Assembly (NCBI GenBank): GCA_030922375.1
Contig: JAVEPB010000157.1
Location: 1-50,151 of the forward strand
Length of the DNA: 50,151 nucleotides
Direction of reading: 5' to 3'
Source: a bacterium
GTDB taxonomy: Bacteria > UBA8248
Part shown: piece after piece, positions 25,219 through 33,474 of the stretch
Layout: every line of letters begins with the position of its first letter
How positions within the stretch are numbered: position 1 is the stretch's first letter
The notes under the pieces: generated by a model
Told to the model about the DNA's origin: nothing
Database searches by the model: none
The model's input: the letters and a program-made list of their open reading frames with translations, nothing else
Position numbers and translations under genes: made by a program

Positions 25219-25974
25219 CTAGTGAACGACGTAGCCGCCGTCCATGACAAGGGCGTGACCGAGGACATAGGCTGCGTCCTTCGAGACGAGAAAAGCGACG
25301 ATGCCGGCGACCTCCTCGACGGTGCCAAATCGGCCGATGGGAACATCCCTTGCGCGCTGCTCAAGCTCCCCGGGGTTTCGGTTCGCCAGAAACCCTTCGG
25401 TGGAAATCGGCCCCGGGCAAACAGCGTTGACCGAGATGCCCTCTCCCCCCAACTCGAGGGCCATCGACCGCGTAAGCTGGATGAGACCCGCCTTGGTGAG
25501 GCTGTAGATGGCCCCGTACCGCGAAGCCACGATGCCCAGCTGACTGGCCATGTGGACGATGTGTCCTCCGCCCTGCTCGCGCATGATGGGCACGGCGGCC
25601 TGACTCGCGAAGAAGGGGGCGCGCAGGTTGATCGCCACCAGCCGGTCGAATTCTTCGTGAGAGAATTCACCGAACGCCTTCCGGGCCCGGACCCCCGCGT
25701 TGTTCACCAGAATGTCCACCCGGCCCATGCGTTCCCTGGCGGCGGCCACCATGGCCTCCGCCTCCCCGGAGCCCGACAAGTCGTGCAGCCCCCAGGCGGC
25801 GTCCGGGGCGCCGGCGTCCCGGCAAGCTTTTTCGATTTCCCCGAGCTCCGCCTCGGTGCCGTCCGCCGCCAGGTAGATGACGGCCCCCTCCGAGGCCAGC
25901 CGCAGGGCCACCGCCTGGCCGATTCCGCGCGAGGCCCCCGTGATGATGGCGGCCTTGCCGTTTAGTTCGCTCAT
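25219..25974 (-). CDS. SDR-family oxidoreductase
   Basis: 251 aa classical short-chain dehydrogenase with the standard catalytic set. TGASRGIGQAVALRL (about 12-26) binds the dinucleotide; NNAGVRA, MASQLGIVASRYGAIYSLTK (catalytic Ser, Tyr and Lys) and VNAVCPGPI follow; GHALVMDGGYVVH closes the chain. It is the second gene of a minus-strand pair, 53 nt after another SDR gene (26028-26810) that lacks the catalytic Tyr and Lys. The pair may work on one substrate or even as a heteromer, as for other duplicated SDRs; that is inference. Confidence 0.92.
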   Translation of the reverse strand: MSELNGKAAIITGASRGIGQAVALRLASEGAVIYLAADGTEAELGEIEKACRDAGAPDAAWGLHDLSGSGEAEAMVAAARERMGRVDILVNNAGVRARKAFGEFSHEEFDRLVAINLRAPFFASQAAVPIMREQGGGHIVHMASQLGIVASRYGAIYSLTKAGLIQLTRSMALELGGEGISVNAVCPGPISTEGFLANRNPGELEQRARDVPIGRFGTVEEVAGIVAFLVSKDAAYVLGHALVMDGGYVVH

Positions 25975-26027
25975 TTTTACATTCTCCCTTCAATCAAAAC
26001 ATGTAATCGAAAACTTTGTGCGCAAAA

Positions 26028-26810
26028 TCAAACGACGGGCGACCTCCCGCCATCTACATTAATCGCCACCCCGGTGATGTAGGAGGCGGCGTCCGAGGCG
26101 AGGAAACAGGCCATGTTCGCGTACTCTTCCGCGGTTCCCATCCGGCCCAGCGGAACGTCCCTTCCTTTTTCCGCGATGAATTCCTCGAACGACATGCCCG
26201 AAGTCTGGTTTTTATAGGCACGGTCCCACAAATCGGTGACGATGATGCCGGTGCAAAGCGCGTTGACCAAAATATTGTGGGAGGCATATTCCTTGGACAA
26301 AATTTTCATGATCGACATGCCGGCGGCGCGGGAAACCGCCGTGGGAGCGCCTTCCGCCCCGGGCGCCTTCGCGGCGCCGTTCAATATGTTGATGATTCGG
26401 CCCCACTTTTGCGCCTTCATCCCGGGCAGAACGAGCCGGGAGGTCCGGATGGCGGCGAAAACCTTCAGATCAAAATCCGCCTGCCATACCTCGTCGGTGA
26501 GCTCCTCGAATTTTCCCCGGACCGCCGAGCCGGCGTTGTTCACCAATATATCGATAGTGCCGAAGTCGGCGGAAACGGCTTCATGCATGGCGGCGATCTG
26601 CCCGGCATCGGTTACATCGCAGGGATAGGCGCCCACCTTCGAATCCGACGCGGCCTCGATCTCGGCTTTGGTTTCCTCCAGCACATCCTTGCGCCTCGCC
26701 GTAATCGCCACATTGGCTCCCGCCCGGGCGAATTTCAGCGCCATCGCGCGCCCAAGCCCCCGGCTTCCCCCGGTAATCAAAGCGGTTCTTCCGTCCATTT
26801 GAATTTGCAT
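26028..26810 (-). CDS. SDR-family protein lacking the catalytic Tyr-Lys pair
   Basis: 260 aa. The start is the second of two adjacent ATGs (MQIQMDG), with GGAGG 5 nt upstream. The dinucleotide site is perfect (TGGSRGLGRAMALKF, 13-27) as is NNAG (91-94). At the active site the protein reads INILNGAAKAPGAEGAP and then Thr157-Ala-Val-Ser-Arg161, so the YxxxK motif is TxxxR and the Ser position appears to be Leu or Asn. The fold is complete to the C-terminal GVAINVDGG. It may use different chemistry, bind cofactor without catalysis, or support the intact SDR downstream. No frameshift or internal stop suggests decay. Confidence 0.88.
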   Translation of the reverse strand: MQIQMDGRTALITGGSRGLGRAMALKFARAGANVAITARRKDVLEETKAEIEAASDSKVGAYPCDVTDAGQIAAMHEAVSADFGTIDILVNNAGSAVRGKFEELTDEVWQADFDLKVFAAIRTSRLVLPGMKAQKWGRIINILNGAAKAPGAEGAPTAVSRAAGMSIMKILSKEYASHNILVNALCTGIIVTDLWDRAYKNQTSGMSFEEFIAEKGRDVPLGRMGTAEEYANMACFLASDAASYITGVAINVDGGRSPVV

Positions 26811-26939
26811 CATTCCCTCCAAAGGAAAATGACCGGCCACTAAACCTCCGCCCGCCAAATCGCACACCGGCGAAAGGATGATATTGGCCTGATCGATATA
26901 TACCGATGGGCTACATTATACTTCATCGGGACATTCGAT

Positions 26940-27195
26940 TCTCGGAAAGGAAAATTCAGGTCGGAACCGCTGCCATGCTCGCCGCCCTGCGCCATCCGGT
27001 CATGCTCGCGCAGTCGCTGGCGACGCTCGACTGTCTGTTTCCCGGAAGGGCGGTTTCCGGTTTCGGCGTCGGACGGGCCATCTCAGGGAGGAATTCGAGA
27101 CGCTGGGCGTTCCCATCGGAGAGCGAGCTCGGCGACTCAGCGAGACCGTTGAAATCGTCAAACGGCTGATGAAGGAACCCAAGTCGAATTTTTAG
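26940..27195 (+). pseudogene. remnant of a luciferase-like (LLM, F420/FMN) monooxygenase
   Basis: Fragment of about 85 codons. The first part reads RKIQVGTAAMLAALRHP, then VMLAQSLATLDCLFPGRAVSG and FGVGR, the centre of a bacterial-luciferase-family flavoprotein. Near 27075-27083 the reading frame changes; the other frame continues HLREEFETLGVPIGERARRL, then ETVEIVKRLMKEP, the normal next segment, and ends at TAG 27195. Both the N-terminal third and the C-terminal half are absent. It is a frameshifted, truncated relic between two minus-strand genes. Confidence 0.8.
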
Positions 27196-27224
27196 TGAAG
27201 CTTTTTCAATCCCGACTAAATCTC

Positions 27225-28175
27225 CTACAAAAACGACTGATAGGTTTTTTGAACGTTATAGGCATGAAGATCCCGGAAAAAGCCGATTCGAGGATGATCC
27301 GGCGGCGGGGCGTAGGGTTGCGCCATGTCGAGAGGAATTTTTTCCATCGCTTCCCCGAGCGTCCAGTTTTCACCGACCGCCTTTCGAACCGCGCTCGTCA
27401 CCTGGCTCAAATACAGGAGGTAGCCTCCGAGAAGCGCGGCCGAGGAAGGTGGATTGTGCGCGGGAATGAGGGTTTCCACTTCGAGCGACTGGGCGAACCG
27501 GGCGATGGTACTTAAATAGGCCGAGGCGTCGCTCTCCAGGGCGATAATAAGGTTTCCGCCCGTCATGTTTCCCGTCCACGCGGCCTTGGCCCCGGGCACG
27601 TAGGTGATCGTGTCGCCCGGCGTGTTGGCCGGCCCGAAATAATGGAGCTCCACCTCGACGCCGCCCAGATCGAGGCGAAGATAATCATCGAACACGATAT
27701 CCGGACTGCGGAGTTCGACCCCATCGAAGATGGCCGGCTCGTTTCCCACGCAGGGAAGCATGAAATCCATCTCTTCCCGAAAATAGGGGACCAGTTCCGC
27801 CGTCCGGCGGTGCTGTATCACCAGGGTCTCCTCGGGAAAACCGCAGTTTCCGAATGTGTGATCGCCGTGATAGTTCGAATTGACGAGGTAGCGGATAGGC
27901 TTGTCCGTCACCTCCCGGATCCGCTCCTGAATTTGATGGGCCATCGCCAGATTGATGTGCGCATCGATGACCAAAACGCTCCGGTCTCCAACCACAAAAC
28001 CCGTGTTGTCCACATTGGGAACCGAAGAAAGGAGAGCATAGACGCCCGGCCCGAGCTCTTTTGTCTCCAAACGGGCGCCCGTGGGGTTGAGGGAAAAAGG
28101 AGTAAATCCCTCCGGAAAATCCGACCACGAAAGGCAGTGACGATTTTTCGTATTTTCGCCCCCTGGGATATTCAT
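27225..28175 (-). CDS. metallo-beta-lactamase-fold protein with three metal ligands replaced by Asn
   Basis: 316 aa. GGAGG lies 4 nt before the ATG. The fold is clear: NTGFVVGDRSVLVIDAH (57-73), NSNYHGDHTFGN (99-110), GPANTPGDTITYVPG (181-195), TGNMTGG (201-207) and the last His in IPAHNP (240). Compared with the family HxHxDH...H...D...H set, the first His is Asn101, the fourth ligand His is Asn184 and the bridging Asp is Asn203; His103, Asp105, His106 and His240 remain. There is no export signal. Either one metal site survives or it is a pseudoenzyme. It is divergent from the selenoprotein gene (109 nt), suggesting shared control. Confidence 0.88.
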   Translation of the reverse strand: MNIPGGENTKNRHCLSWSDFPEGFTPFSLNPTGARLETKELGPGVYALLSSVPNVDNTGFVVGDRSVLVIDAHINLAMAHQIQERIREVTDKPIRYLVNSNYHGDHTFGNCGFPEETLVIQHRRTAELVPYFREEMDFMLPCVGNEPAIFDGVELRSPDIVFDDYLRLDLGGVEVELHYFGPANTPGDTITYVPGAKAAWTGNMTGGNLIIALESDASAYLSTIARFAQSLEVETLIPAHNPPSSAALLGGYLLYLSQVTSAVRKAVGENWTLGEAMEKIPLDMAQPYAPPPDHPRIGFFRDLHAYNVQKTYQSFL

Positions 28176-28284
28176 CTTTCCTCCGTTCCTGAATTTCGGT
28201 ATTTGATTAATTTTTACCCGAAGGGGAAAAGCATATACTTATCGTTTATACTCCCTGATAACCATGAATACAAAGGAGATTCCG

Positions 28285-29955
28285 ATGGCCTCGAATCAAC
28301 CGACGGAAGGCGCGAATTTCCAGACCCGCCTTCGCGTACTGAACCCCGTTGTAGCCCGAAAATTCAAGCCAATGCCGCCAGCTAAAAGAGTCGACAACCT
28401 TTCAAAGAGCAAGATCGGATTGTACTGGAACTATAAAAAAAACGGCGATGTGGCATTGAACAGGGTAAAGAAATTGCTGACCGAAAGATTTCAGGATCTG
28501 AGTTTCGAATGGCTTGAAACAGGACCCGTGAACGAAGCAACCGAAGAGTGGTTCGAAAACGTGCGCCAGAGGGAAATCAAGGCCGTCATCGCCACAACCG
28601 GAGACTGAGGCTCCTGCACATCGTGGTTAGTTCGTAACCACGTCGGCATCGAAGAGCAGGGCGTTCCAGTCGTTTCAATCGTTCAGGATTATTTCGTCGA
28701 GGACGCACTGGCGAGCGCTGAGGCCTACGGGCTACAGAAGCCCGCGCTGGCCGTGACCCCGGACGTATTCACAACCGTTACCGCCGGGCAGACCCGCGAG
28801 GCGGTTGATCAAATCATCGAGGATATTATCGCCGGCTTGACGAAACCTATACCCTCCACCAATGGGAATGTCGTCAAAAGAATCGCCATCCATGGCCCCG
28901 AAGATGAAATTCTCGAATTTCAGGGTGCGGATCTTCTCCGGTGCCTTGAAAGAATGAACGATCAATTCCTGGAATGGGGGTGGAGCGATGGATTCCCTCT
29001 CGTTCCGCCTACCGAAATTTCCGTAATTGAAATGCTGGCCGGAACCGAACGGACCGCTGGCGATATTGTCGTGGAAAATTTCGTTCCCGGAATGGCCCAG
29101 GCAACAGTGAGGGATATCGCCGTCAACGCGGTCATGGCGGGTTGCAAGCCCGAATTCCTGCCTGTTGTGATCACAGCCATTGAGGCCATGCATCACCCCG
29201 AAATCAACCTGAGGATGTGTACGGTCTCGACGGGCGCCCACGCTCCCCTCTTTATCGTGAACGGACCGATTGCAAAGAAACTGGACATCAACTCCGGCTC
29301 GTGCTCGCTGGGAAACGCCGGGCCCGGAAAGCTCTCATTCCCGAATATCGCGATTGGACGCGCGGTCCGGCTCGCCCTGATGAACGTGGGAGGGGCCTAT
29401 CCCGGAATTCTAGATCAGGACACCATCGGCTCGCCCGCCAAATTCAGCATGGTCCTCGCCGAAAACGAACCCAAGAACCCGTGGGAGCCGTATCATGTTG
29501 AAAAAGGTTTTGAGGCCGAGGAAAGCACCGTAACGTGTTTTTACGGCCACTCTCTGATTGAAATCGCCGATCTCGAAAGCGATACCGCCGCCTCCCTGAT
29601 TAACACGATTTCTTTGCGGGTAGTCGGAATCGGTCAAACCATTTTCATCCCGTACTATCCGGTGATTCTCCTGTCCCCCTCCCATGCGGAAATCTTCAAA
29701 CGGGACGGCTGGACGAAAAACGACATCCGCGAATATCTCCATCTCCATTGCGCCATTTCCGCCGAGAAATACAGGCGCTCGAAATCTCTCGCCTGGGGTC
29801 AGGACCGGAAATGGATCACCGAAGCCGATCCGGATGCGATGATTCCCCTTTTCGAGGAAGCCGGAAATATCGACATCGTCGTCGCGGGCGGAACCTCGGG
29901 AAAAAGCGCGGCCTATCTGGGCCTGCGGCCCAAGCCATATCCAGTGAAATCGTGA
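28285..29955 (+). CDS. UGSC-family selenoprotein fused to a large C-terminal domain (UGA 28606-28608 read as Sec)
   Basis: 556 aa if the in-frame UGA at codon 108 is decoded as selenocysteine. Start ATG 28285 has AAAGGAG 6 nt upstream. The UGA lies in AVIATTGD-U-GSCTSW, the hallmark of the UGSC (seleno)protein family, giving a U-x-x-C redox motif (Sec108, Cys111). The frame then runs without a stop to TAA/TGA-type termination at 29955. Residues 1 to about 185 are the UGSC domain; about 206-556 are a second domain with WGWSDGFPLVPPTE, VMAGCKPEFLPVVITAIEAM, NGPIAKKLDINSGS and ENEPKNPWEPYHVEKGF, which I recognise only as a conserved uncharacterised family. A SECIS-like hairpin is at 28622-28642. 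A VOC dioxygenase gene follows by 67 nt. Confidence 0.9.
28622..28642 (+). promoter_or_regulatory. bacterial SECIS element (selenocysteine insertion hairpin)
   Basis: Perfect 8-bp stem CGTGGTTA/TAACCACG closed by the 5-nt loop GTTCG. The loop starts 21 nt after the UGA codon, within the roughly 16-37 nt window of bacterial SECIS elements, and its first base is the G expected in the apical loop. It lies inside the coding sequence, as bacterial SECIS elements do, and would be bound by SelB with Sec-tRNA. Confidence 0.85.
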
Positions 29956-30022
29956 CGCCGGACAATGGAGGTTTTTTCCACTAATATTCAAAAAAATTCC
30001 TACATATTTGGAGAACAGCTCA

Positions 30023-30946
30023 ATGCCCATCACCGAGCCCTGCCTGGATATCGCTCACCTCGGCCATGTCGAACTCCTGACAAACAAGCCCGAGGAAAGC
30101 CTTCATTTTTTCGTCAATGTCTACGGCCTGACGGAAACCGGGCGCGAAAATGATTCTGTCTTTCTGCGCGGGTTCGACGACTACGAACTTCATACCCTCA
30201 AACTAACCGCATCGGAATCGGTGAGGATCGGCCACATTGCCTACCGGTGCACCAGTCCCCAGGCGCTCGAGAAAAGGGTCACTGAAATAGAGGGGCTGGG
30301 CTGCGGAATCGGTTGGACCGATGGCGATTTCGGACATGGCCGCACCTATCAATTCCGCGATCCGGCAGGCCATATATTTGAGATTTACTACGACACACGG
30401 AAATTTGAGGCCCCCGAGAGCGAAAAACCCGCGCTCAAAAATATCGCGCAACGTTTTCACGGACGGGGCGTTTGCGTCCGCCGCATCGACCACTTGAACC
30501 TTTGGGCGCGGGATGTTTCGGCGATTCGGGACTGGATGCCGAAAGCTCTGGGCTCCCGCCTGACGGAGCAAATTGTGCTCGACTCCGGGCTGGTTAGCGG
30601 ATGCTGGTTTTCGGTAAACAACAAAGGCTACGATGTCGCCTATACCCACAATCCACACACGGAGAGCGGCGGCCTTCACCACATTACCTACGCGGTGGAT
30701 CAGCGGGAGGATATCCTGCGCGCTGCGGACATCTACCTCGAAAACGACATATACATCGTATCCGGCCCCCACAAACACGCCATCCAGGGGACATTTTTTC
30801 TCTATGCGCTGGAGCCCGCCGGAAATCTGGTCGAAATCGCCAACGCCGGCGCTCGGTTAATCCTTCAACCGGATTGGGAGACAGTCACCTGGACCGAAGA
30901 GGAGCGAAAAAAGGGTCAGGCCTGGGGGCTTAACCGCTCCTCGTAA
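30023..30946 (+). CDS. VOC-superfamily, extradiol (catechol 2,3-) dioxygenase-like protein
   Basis: 307 aa, start at MPITEPCLDIAH with GGAGA 8 nt upstream (a TTG five codons earlier is less likely). Two tandem VOC modules: N-terminal (about 11-125, ending DPAGHIFEIYY) and C-terminal (about 153-275). The 2-His-1-carboxylate iron site of type I extradiol dioxygenases is present as His157 (RIDHLNLWARD), His219/220 (GLHHITYAV) and Glu271 (GNLVEIANAG). It should cleave a catechol-like ring next to one hydroxyl, or a related enediol. It is 67 nt downstream of the selenoprotein, probably in one operon, which hints at joint work on one substrate class. Confidence 0.9.
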   Translation: MPITEPCLDIAHLGHVELLTNKPEESLHFFVNVYGLTETGRENDSVFLRGFDDYELHTLKLTASESVRIGHIAYRCTSPQALEKRVTEIEGLGCGIGWTDGDFGHGRTYQFRDPAGHIFEIYYDTRKFEAPESEKPALKNIAQRFHGRGVCVRRIDHLNLWARDVSAIRDWMPKALGSRLTEQIVLDSGLVSGCWFSVNNKGYDVAYTHNPHTESGGLHHITYAVDQREDILRAADIYLENDIYIVSGPHKHAIQGTFFLYALEPAGNLVEIANAGARLILQPDWETVTWTEEERKKGQAWGLNRSS

Positions 30947-31056
30947 CGCTTAGACGCTTTAAACTTCAACACCCTGCCTATTTCGAACGAACGCTCGAAG
31001 GGTTATCCTCTCTTGGCCGGAATAGACACTCCTCGCTCGCCCAACAGGAAACGCTT

Positions 31057-32238
31057 TTAGTACTTGTTCAACGTCAGCGTGTACCGCCCGTCGGCCAGAA
31101 GGCACTCGGCCTCGGGGAGGCCGAGTTCCTTCCGGACGATATTCGTCCCCTGAACGAGCGAGGCGATCTTGTAGCGGGCATGGCGGCGACTCATGCCCTC
31201 GCGCCCCATCCCGCAATCCGACACGATGACGAGCCGTTCCGCTGGTATGTACTTGAGCGCCTCGCGAATGGTGCCCGCTACCTCCTCGGGCCGCTCCACC
31301 TGCAGCGTGTGGTGGTCTATGACGCCGATTCCGATTTTCTTCTCCTTGATATGGTTGCCAATCAACTCGAGCTCCGAGTGGCCCGAGCTGCACGACTCGA
31401 AGGTGACCAGATCGGCGTCGATATCGTTGAAATAGTCGATGCCGGGCGCATACGATTGCACCGTCTGGTACATCCGCTGCTGGGCGGGATTTCCCCAGCA
31501 GGTGTGGGCCCACACTTCGGCCTTTCCGCGCAGACCCTTCACCGTGTTGTTGAACACCTCGACGAGGAATTCCGGCGGGGTGGCCCCGCCTCCGTCCTCG
31601 CGCACGGCGGCCATATGGATCTGAGGCTCTTCGAGCTGAATGACGGGACAGCCGGCGTCGGCGAGTTCGTTCAGCTCGGCGTTCGTCGCGTCGCTGAGGG
31701 CCATGATGAGTTCCCTGATGTCCTTGTAGTATTCGTCATGAACCGTATTCGCGAGAATTTCCGGCGTGATGGTCCCGAACTTCACCGGTTTTTTGGTCAG
31801 GCGCTGGGCGGTTTTCCACATGGCCGTGTACTGTAAATTCCCCGGGCCGACGGGCCCCACCAGTCTCGGTAAAATACGCGCTTCGAGATAGTCGTGCAGG
31901 ATATGGCCGGGAGGAAACAGCGACCCGATGACATGAGGTCTCCGTTCGAGATTATCGAGATCGAACCCGTCCATGTGAAAGATCGGATAAGACGTCCAGC
32001 TCTGACCGCAAACCTCCTGGTCGAAATGACAATCGCCGTCGGTGACAATGTCCAGCCCCGCGCATTCCTGATCGCGAAGGTACACTGAGACGGCATCCAC
32101 ATATTGTTCCCGGTAATTCGAATTGATCATCGCTTGAAGAAACGTTTTTGAGCCGAAATTCTCGGTGAACCAGGTGGGACGCGGCAAAGACCCGATAATC
32201 GATGTGGGAAGAACAATATCAGCGGTTGCGGTAAGCAT
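31057..32238 (-). CDS. MetE C-terminal-like zinc thiol-transferase, copy 1
   Basis: 393 aa, similar to the catalytic half of cobalamin-independent methionine synthase and to epoxyalkane:coenzyme M transferase. The zinc site is visible: His245 and Cys247 in WAHTCWGN, Glu281 in VTFESCSSG and Cys342 in VSDCGMGR. The N-terminus IIGSLPRPTWFTE is typical. It lacks the extra N-terminal barrel of full MetE, so methionine synthesis from methyl-folate is unlikely; a zinc-activated thiol attacking an alkyl, epoxide or S-methyl donor is the family chemistry. GGGAGG precedes the ATG. It lies 51 nt after the start-proximal paralogue at 32290-33474. Confidence 0.9.
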   Translation of the reverse strand: MLTATADIVLPTSIIGSLPRPTWFTENFGSKTFLQAMINSNYREQYVDAVSVYLRDQECAGLDIVTDGDCHFDQEVCGQSWTSYPIFHMDGFDLDNLERRPHVIGSLFPPGHILHDYLEARILPRLVGPVGPGNLQYTAMWKTAQRLTKKPVKFGTITPEILANTVHDEYYKDIRELIMALSDATNAELNELADAGCPVIQLEEPQIHMAAVREDGGGATPPEFLVEVFNNTVKGLRGKAEVWAHTCWGNPAQQRMYQTVQSYAPGIDYFNDIDADLVTFESCSSGHSELELIGNHIKEKKIGIGVIDHHTLQVERPEEVAGTIREALKYIPAERLVIVSDCGMGREGMSRRHARYKIASLVQGTNIVRKELGLPEAECLLADGRYTLTLNKY

Positions 32239-32289
32239 TTTCCACCTCCCTCGATAAGTTCAAAAAGATTCGAGATTGCCCTTCTATAG

Positions 32290-33474
32290 CTACTCCTCTT
32301 TTTCAACCAGCGAGAAGCGGGGGTCGGCCGCCAGGCATTCCGCCTCGGGCAGCCCCAACTCGCGCCGGACGATGTTGGTCCCCTGGACAATCGAGGCCAT
32401 CTTGTAGAAGGCGTGCCTCCGGCTCATCCCCTCGCGCCCCATGCCGCAGTCCGAACAGAGGATAAGGCGCTCGGCCGGTATATGGTCTAGCGCCCGGCGA
32501 ATCAGGTCCGCCACCTCGTCAGGGGTCTCCACCTGAAGCGAATGGTGGTCAACAACGCCGATGGCGATTTTTTTATCGGTGATCGTTTTTCCGATCGCCT
32601 CGAGGTCCATGCCTCCCGAGCTGCAGCATTCGAAGGTGAGGATGTCAGCGTCAATCCTGTTCAACTCCTCGAGCGCCGGCACGTAGCTTTGCGCCTGATC
32701 GAAGATCCGCTGCTGGGCGGGATTGCCCCAGCAGGTGTGGCACCAGACCTCGGTGAGGTCCCGCAGGCCCCGCACGGTCTCGTTAAAGACCTCACGCATG
32801 TACTCGGGCGTGAGGTCTCCACCCGTGAGGCCCTTGGCGGCGAGGAGATGGACCTGGGGCTCTTCCATCTGGATGGCGAGGCATCCGGCCCGCGCCACCT
32901 CGGTGAGCTCCTCGTTCAGCGCGTCGCCGATGGCCCGGATGCGCTCTCTCATGCCCTTGTAGTAGCTGTCCCTCACGCCCATCGCGATTAGCTCGGGGGT
33001 GATGGTGCCGAATTTGACGGGTTTTTTGGTGAGCCGCTGCGCTGTTTTCCAGATGGCGGTGTATTGCAAATCGCCCCGGCCGACCGGCCCCACAATCTCG
33101 GGCATGAGGCGGGCTTCGGCTATATCGTGCAGAATTCGCCCGGGCGGGACAGTCGCCCTGCCCCCTTCTTTGGGAATGCGGTAGGGATGAAAACCCTCGA
33201 AGCCGTCCATGTGGCGAGGCGCATAGCTGAACCAGGTGTGGCCGCCCACATCGATGTCGAAGCGACAGTCTCCGTCCGTGCAGATGTCGAGACCGGCCAA
33301 CTCCTCATCGCGCAAATAGGACGACACGGCGTCGGTGTACTGCTCCCGGAAGCGGGCGTTGGTCATGGCCTCGCGAAATCTTCTTGTTCCCAGGTTTTCG
33401 GTGTACCAATGCGGCCGGGGAAGGGAGCCAATGATGGTGGTCGGGAGGATAATGCCATCAGTGGCCTTGTACAT
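32290..33474 (-). CDS. MetE C-terminal-like zinc thiol-transferase, copy 2
   Basis: 394 aa, start at MYKATDGIILP with AAAGGAG 8 nt upstream; the open frame extends 61 codons further 5' without family character. Zinc ligands: His246 and Cys248 (WCHTCWGN), Glu282 (LTFECCSSG), Cys343 (CSDCGMGR). It is clearly a tandem duplicate of the downstream gene: the two share stretches such as IWKTAQRLTKKPVKFGTITPE and the whole C-terminus, but differ around residues 72-112, where substrate could bind. Two diverged copies side by side suggest a heteromer or two related substrates. Confidence 0.9.
   Translation of the reverse strand: MYKATDGIILPTTIIGSLPRPHWYTENLGTRRFREAMTNARFREQYTDAVSSYLRDEELAGLDICTDGDCRFDIDVGGHTWFSYAPRHMDGFEGFHPYRIPKEGGRATVPPGRILHDIAEARLMPEIVGPVGRGDLQYTAIWKTAQRLTKKPVKFGTITPELIAMGVRDSYYKGMRERIRAIGDALNEELTEVARAGCLAIQMEEPQVHLLAAKGLTGGDLTPEYMREVFNETVRGLRDLTEVWCHTCWGNPAQQRIFDQAQSYVPALEELNRIDADILTFECCSSGGMDLEAIGKTITDKKIAIGVVDHHSLQVETPDEVADLIRRALDHIPAERLILCSDCGMGREGMSRRHAFYKMASIVQGTNIVRRELGLPEAECLAADPRFSLVEKEE

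Noticed and set aside
28753-29955. Independent gene beginning at GTG 28753
   Set aside because: The frame is continuous with the upstream UGSC part through one UGA, there is no ribosome site before 28753, and the residues between are conserved UGSC-like sequence.
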